Below are positions 60,179-64,000 of a DNA stretch of 64,000 bases, in pieces. This DNA comes from Ancylobacter polymorphus (GTDB lineage: Bacteria; Pseudomonadota; Alphaproteobacteria; Rhizobiales; Xanthobacteraceae). Location: contig NZ_CP083239.1 of the NCBI RefSeq assembly GCF_022836935.1, positions 2,494,001 through 2,558,000 of the forward strand. The letters are read 5' to 3'. The first letter of the stretch is position 1. Each line of letters opens with the position of its first letter. The notes beneath the pieces are model-generated. The model worked only from the letters and a program-made list of their open reading frames with translations. It did no database searches and was not told the origin of the DNA. The position numbers were made by a program, and so were the translations under genes.

Positions 60179-61534
60179 TCAGGCCGCGCCGGTGAAGCTC
60201 CGCTCCATTTCGCGGCGCAGGCGCACCGCCGGGCTGTCCTTCACCTCGACATCGGCCCAGCCGACGATCTCGCCTTCCGCAATGTCGCGGTTGAGCGTGA
60301 CGTGATGGGCGAGGCCGATGGGCAGGCCGCCCTTCGCCAGCGAGGTGGCGGCGGGGAAGAGCTTGCCCCAGACGGTGAAGCCGCCTTCGCCATCCAGCGT
60401 CTCGCCGGCCTTTAGCGGGCGCTTCGCCACCGCCACCACATCGGCATTGAAGGCTTCCGTCACCCCCGTCGGCTCATGGCGCAGCGCCGCCGAGGCGACG
60501 CTGACGCCGAGTTCCAGCCCGATGAGGTGATAGGGCCGGTAGAGCGCGGTGGTGCGGCCGGAGGCATCCGTCACCACGCCATATTCCTTGAAGCAGCGCC
60601 GGGCATAATCGCCGCGCGGGCTGGGATCGGCGTCGAACACGACATAGACGCCCCAGCGCAGATCGCGGAACACCGGGCGGCCGTCGCGCTCCAGCGAGGA
60701 GACGGTTTCCACCGTGCCGGAATGCTCCAGCACCCCGCCCTGTTCGCGCGGGCGGAGAATGGTGGCGAGGTCGTCGACGCCGCAGGGCGGGAACAGCAAC
60801 CCGTCGGAAGGCGCCTTCAGTCCCGCCGCATTGGCGATGGCGGCCATTTCGATGGAGGATTTGGTGCCGTCGGCGAAGGAGTTGAACATCTGCGCGTTCA
60901 TGCCTCCCTCCGCCGCCTGTTCGGCGGTGAGGCCGTAGAGGCTCCAGATCGTGTCGGGCGTCGAGCGGTGGAAGCTCGGCAGGTATTTGGTGCCCTTGCC
61001 GGCGCAGACGACGTTGAAGCCGCAGGTGCGGGCCCAGTCGACCATCTCGCATACCAGCGCCGGCTGGTCGCCATAGGCCATGGAATAGACCACGCCGGCC
61101 TTGCGGGCGCGCTCGGCCAGAAGCGGGCCGACCAGCACGTCGGCCTCCACCGTGACCATGATGACGTGCCGGCCATGCTCGATTGCCAGCAGCGCATGGG
61201 CGGCGCCGCCGGCGGGGCTGCCGGTGACTTCCACCACGACATCGAGCCCGTCGGTGGCGATGAGCGCGGCCGCGTCATCGGTCAGCATGGTGCGGCCGGT
61301 GCCCAGCGCCTCGGTGAAGGAGGAGGCGACGACGGCGTCCGCGTCCCAGCCGGTCGCCTCCAGCGCGGCGCGGGCGCGCGGCACGGAGAGATCGGCAATG
61401 CCGAGCAGATGCAGGCCCGGCGTGGTGCGCAGCTGCGAGAGGAACATGGAGCCGAACTTGCCGGCGCCGATGAGGCCGACACGGACGGGCCGGCCGGCAT
61501 CGGCGCGGGCCCGGAGCAGGCGGGCGAGATTCAT
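60179..61534 (-). CDS. NAD(P)-dependent dehydrogenase with C-terminal SAF domain
   Basis: 451 residues. The N-terminal Rossmann domain (about 15-160) has VGLIGAGKFGSMFLSQLR and a homoserine-dehydrogenase-like layout with VVVEVTGSPAGG and CAGKGTKYLPSFHRS. The C-terminal part (about 370-440) is a SAF-like domain: VAVAKRPLKAGETLDGEGG and DIAEGEIVGWADVE. Such dehydrogenase-SAF proteins are associated with sugar-acid or flagellin-related annotations, but no substrate can be read. AAGGA lies upstream of the ATG. The next gene upstream is transcribed in the same direction. Confidence 0.75.
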   Translation of the reverse strand: MNLARLLRARADAGRPVRVGLIGAGKFGSMFLSQLRTTPGLHLLGIADLSVPRARAALEATGWDADAVVASSFTEALGTGRTMLTDDAAALIATDGLDVVVEVTGSPAGGAAHALLAIEHGRHVIMVTVEADVLVGPLLAERARKAGVVYSMAYGDQPALVCEMVDWARTCGFNVVCAGKGTKYLPSFHRSTPDTIWSLYGLTAEQAAEGGMNAQMFNSFADGTKSSIEMAAIANAAGLKAPSDGLLFPPCGVDDLATILRPREQGGVLEHSGTVETVSSLERDGRPVFRDLRWGVYVVFDADPSPRGDYARRCFKEYGVVTDASGRTTALYRPYHLIGLELGVSVASAALRHEPTGVTEAFNADVVAVAKRPLKAGETLDGEGGFTVWGKLFPAATSLAKGGLPIGLAHHVTLNRDIAEGEIVGWADVEVKDSPAVRLRREMERSFTGAA

Positions 61535-61630
61535 GGCGTTTCCTTGATGCGTTTCGTCCCGGGAGGGCGGCCGGGCTTATGCTGCCCGGTCCGTTTGGTC
61601 GCCCGCCGGTTCGGGCCGGCGGGGATGGGA

Positions 61631-62731
61631 TCAGCCGGCGGCGGCGCGGCCCTGCGGGCGGGCCTCTTCCGCGGCCACGGCCTCGATGACGGCGGGAGCG
61701 GGCGGGACGGCCGGCGCCTCGGCTTCGGCGCGCTCGGCCTCAGAGCGGTCGGCGGCGGCCTTGAGGTCGAGAATGCGGTCGGCGAGGCTCGGCGGCGCGC
61801 CGGGCACGCGCGTGTGCTCGGCGAGCAGCGCCTCGATCTTCGAGCCCGGCCCTTCCAGCCGGGCGGTGAGATGGGCGACCCCGGCGGCGATGTCGCTGAT
61901 ATGCTCCCGCAGCAGTGCCGCGGCTTCCGTGCCGTTTTCCGCCGCGCCATTGGCGGCCGGCGGCACGGCGGCGGCGAGTGCGGTGAGCTGTTCGATCCGC
62001 TCCTGCAGCGCCGCGCGTTCGTCCTGCGCGCGGGTGAGAGCCTCCTGCACCTTGGCCAGTTCGTCCTTCATCGCGTGGTTCCGGCGCAGTTCGGTTGCGA
62101 GGCTTTCGCCCGTGGTGCGGACCGTCTCGCGCTCGCTCGCCAGATGGGCGTTGGCGGCGACGAGCTGGCGGTCGAGTTCGTGGATGCGGTCTTTCAGCGT
62201 GTCGCGCAGCGTGGTCAGCGCCACATGCTCGATCTGCAGCCCTTCCTCACGCGAACGGGTGTCCTCGAAGGCGTCGCGGGTGCGGGCAAGTTCCGCGCGG
62301 GTATGGAGCAGCGCGGAGCGGGCTTCTTCCAGCGCGCTGGTGGTCGTCTCCAGCTCGGCCAGCAGATGGTCGCGATGGGTGGAGACGCTGGCATGTTCGG
62401 TCTGCAGCGCGTCGAGCTCGGTGGAGAGGCGGTCGATCGTGTCCTGCCGCAGGCGCAGGGCCTCGGCCTGGCGGACGATCTCGCCATATTGCGCGGCGGT
62501 GCGAACCTGCTGGCGCTCGACTTCCATCTCCAGCCGGCGGATGCCGACGGCGAAGAGGGCGCGCTGTTCGTCCTTGTCGGCCTGCACCTCGGCGATGGAG
62601 ACGGGAATCGCGCCCTCGATCCGCTTGCGGGTGAGCCGCACCGCCCGGCGCCACACGGCCGGCAGCGTCAGCAGCGCCAGCAGGGTCGCGGCCAGGAAGC
62701 CGATGGCGCAATACATGATCGCTTCGATCAT
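61631..62731 (-). CDS. Membrane-anchored coiled-coil protein
   Basis: 366 residues. One N-terminal helix (AIMYCAIGFLAATLLALLTL) is followed by a Glu/Arg/Leu-rich coiled coil over about residues 60-260, with heptad-like stretches such as LSTELDALQTEH and RTRDAFEDTRSREEG. The C-terminal Ala/Pro-rich tail is likely disordered. No catalytic motif is seen. Possible roles are envelope organisation or division scaffolding; I recognise no named family. Confidence 0.65.
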   Translation of the reverse strand: MIEAIMYCAIGFLAATLLALLTLPAVWRRAVRLTRKRIEGAIPVSIAEVQADKDEQRALFAVGIRRLEMEVERQQVRTAAQYGEIVRQAEALRLRQDTIDRLSTELDALQTEHASVSTHRDHLLAELETTTSALEEARSALLHTRAELARTRDAFEDTRSREEGLQIEHVALTTLRDTLKDRIHELDRQLVAANAHLASERETVRTTGESLATELRRNHAMKDELAKVQEALTRAQDERAALQERIEQLTALAAAVPPAANGAAENGTEAAALLREHISDIAAGVAHLTARLEGPGSKIEALLAEHTRVPGAPPSLADRILDLKAAADRSEAERAEAEAPAVPPAPAVIEAVAAEEARPQGRAAAG

Positions 62732-62853
62732 GCGGTGATTTCACCTCACAACGCGGCGGCGGTCGGGAGCGGGACCGCCGGCCAGGGAGCCAACAGGTTA
62801 CAGATACCAAAACGGCCGGGCTAGCCCGGCCGCACGGCATTCGGTGAGACGGT

Positions 62854-63426
62854 TCAGAAAGGATTCCACGTCGCCGAGGGGGTGAACTTCAGATAGCCGA
62901 TATTGGCGCCGAGGCGCACGCCGACGCCGGAGCGGATCGGCACCACGACGATATTGTCGGAGGCCAGCGCCGTCATGCCGAAGCCGGCGACGAAATAGGC
63001 CGAGCCGGAAATGCCGCCGAAGCGCCGGTAAATGTCGTTGATGCCGTTGAGGTTGTACACAAGGATCATGGTGCGGGCGCCGTCGCCGCCGAAATCCCAG
63101 CCGAGCGAGGGGCCCTGCCAGTAGACCTTCAGGTCGCCGGCATTGCGGGTGTAGAGCGTGCCGTCGCCATAGCGCAGGCCGCCGACAAAGGCGCCGGAGC
63201 CCTCCTGGCCGAGAATATAGCCATTGGGCTGGCCCCACTGGCTGACCGCCTTCTCGATCGACAGAGCAAGGCCGCGCGAGACCTCGCCGAAGAAGCCATG
63301 GCCCTTCTCCACCAGTTCGTCCGTGGAATAGGTGCCGCCGGCCTGCTGCGCCGCCGCGGGCGGGGCGAGGAAGGGCAGGGCGCAGAGAAGGGCGAAGCAG
63401 GCATAAAGGGCGCGCAAGGTCGGCAT
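62854..63426 (-). CDS. eipA: Envelope integrity protein EipA (DUF1134)
   Basis: 190 residues. Signal peptide about 1-26 (MPTLRALYACFALLCALPFL). The DUF1134 domain is recognised by GHGFFGEVSRGLALSIEKA, QPNGYILGQEGSGAFVGGL, GPSLGWDFGGDG and PIRSGVGVRLGANIGYL, a compact beta-barrel. EipA is a periplasmic envelope-integrity factor of Alphaproteobacteria (described in Brucella). The ATG at 63426 starts the CDS; the gene is divergent from none of its neighbours and follows the partial cysQ. Confidence 0.9.
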   Translation of the reverse strand: MPTLRALYACFALLCALPFLAPPAAAQQAGGTYSTDELVEKGHGFFGEVSRGLALSIEKAVSQWGQPNGYILGQEGSGAFVGGLRYGDGTLYTRNAGDLKVYWQGPSLGWDFGGDGARTMILVYNLNGINDIYRRFGGISGSAYFVAGFGMTALASDNIVVVPIRSGVGVRLGANIGYLKFTPSATWNPF

Positions 63427-63597
63427 GGACGGTCTCGCGTTTGATCACGACAGGCAGGGCGCCGCCGGTGACGGGCCCGTTTCAGGACCCGGGCAACCGG
63501 CACCGCGTGCCTATCAATAGCATGGAGTGCGACCAGAGAAAGGCATGGCCGGCCCAAAAGGGCGGAAGCGGGGCAGGTGTGGCCCGGCGGCCTTGCC

Positions 63598-64000
63598 TCA
63601 CGCCTCGCGGCCGCGGGCGATGAAACCGTGCACCCGATAGTCCGCCTGCGTGCGCGCATAGGGCAGGGCGCTGCCATCGGGCCGGCGCACGCTGCCCCCC
63701 GCCGCCCGCACCAGCGCATGGCCGGCGGCGACATCCCATTCGCACACCGTGCCGAAGCGCGGATAGAGATCGGCCCGCCCTTCCGCCACCAGGCCGAATT
63801 TCAGCGCCGAGCCGCAGCTGATCGATTCGGCGATGTCGAGATTGGCGAGGAAGGCCGAGGTGTCCGGGTCGAGATGCGAGCGGCTGGCGACGGCGATGAG
63901 CCCCTTTTCCGGCATGGGCCGGCAGCGAATCGGCGTCCAGCTCGCGGGAGCGGCGTCGTTGCCGCCGAGAAAGGCGAGCCCGCCTTCCGCCGTGGTGGCG
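63598..64000 (-). CDS. cysQ: 3'(2'),5'-bisphosphate nucleotidase CysQ (5' end off window)
   Basis: C-terminal part of an inositol-monophosphatase-fold enzyme that hydrolyses 3'-phosphoadenosine 5'-phosphate, a product of sulfate assimilation. About 133 codons are visible; the start lies to the right of the window. Motifs: ISCGSALKFGLVAEGRADLYP and the metal-binding CEWDVAAGHALVRAAGG. The end at 63598 leaves 171 bases to eipA. CysQ is favoured over a plain inositol phosphatase by the SCGSALKF segment and length, but this rests on part of the protein. Confidence 0.8.
   Translation of the reverse strand, partial: ATTAEGGLAFLGGNDAAPASWTPIRCRPMPEKGLIAVASRSHLDPDTSAFLANLDIAESISCGSALKFGLVAEGRADLYPRFGTVCEWDVAAGHALVRAAGGSVRRPDGSALPYARTQADYRVHGFIARGREA

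Noticed and set aside
60476-62824. A 782-residue plus-strand ORF
   Set aside because: Runs antisense through two minus-strand genes with good ribosome sites; composition shows no domain.
1-64000. tRNA or rRNA genes
   Set aside because: I saw no tRNA-like cloverleaf with a T-loop GGTTCGA-type core or rRNA segment in the intergenic gaps; short hits would need a covariance search.

Overview
The window is high-GC DNA with short intergenic gaps, ATGA/GTGA start-stop overlaps, EcfG-type (GGAAC-N16-CGTT) promoters, a DUF1134/EipA gene and palindromic REP-like repeats. This fits an alphaproteobacterium of the Hyphomicrobiales, perhaps a Xanthobacteraceae member such as Ancylobacter/Starkeya. The order is well supported; the genus is a guess.

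Left part (1-15.97 kb): an ectoine/hydroxyectoine uptake and catabolism locus on the minus strand (enuR-eutB-eutC-doeA-doeB-ehuB-ehuC, the last cut by the window edge) with a divergent AsnC/Lrp regulator. It is followed by a second catabolic locus: a creatininase-family amidohydrolase, an AtzA/cytosine-deaminase-like amidohydrolase, a complete polyamine-type ABC importer, a small zinc nucleoside deaminase and a divergent LysR regulator. That locus probably imports and strips a cyclic nitrogen compound; its substrate is unknown.

15.98-26.4 kb: an alternative aa3-type cytochrome oxidase module (CoxII, a fused CoxI-III, a small membrane protein), with a CtaG-type assembly factor, a CopD-like protein, a DUF2231 protein, an FdhF/YdeP molybdoenzyme and a flavin-type oxidoreductase. 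A set of small secreted or stress proteins follows, two of them downstream of an EcfG promoter.

26.5-33.76 kb: two NtaA-type flavin monooxygenases flank a four-gene polar-amino-acid-type ABC importer, next to a LysR regulator with good palindromic operator candidates.

33.76-39.3 kb is the most unusual part. A gene of less GC-rich composition encodes a calpain-type (C2) cysteine protease with its Gln, Cys, His and Asn residues all present. It is followed by an unrecognised beta-rich protein broken by two compensating frameshifts, an NTP_transf_5-type nucleotidyltransferase with one frameshift, and an ABC exporter. The tight spacing suggests one transcription unit. It resembles the accessory and export part of a peptide-modification cluster but has no recognised precursor or core enzyme. 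This is the best candidate here for an undescribed system.

39.3-55.85 kb: a mixed envelope and transport stretch: patatin phospholipase, GltS, two alpha/beta hydrolases, an AI-2E exporter, a TRAP permease pair without its binding protein, a Bcr/CflA exporter, a stress-promoter-driven DUF1236 protein, NUDIX, MAPEG, a PAP2 phosphatase, a 26-residue membrane peptide and an MHYT hybrid histidine kinase. 55.9-58.7 kb is a TPP riboswitch followed by thiO-thiS-thiG-thiE. 58.7-60.2 kb holds REP-like repeats, including two tandem 164-bp units, around a DUF2087 gene. The right end carries a SAF-domain dehydrogenase, a membrane-anchored coiled-coil protein, EipA and the 3' part of cysQ.
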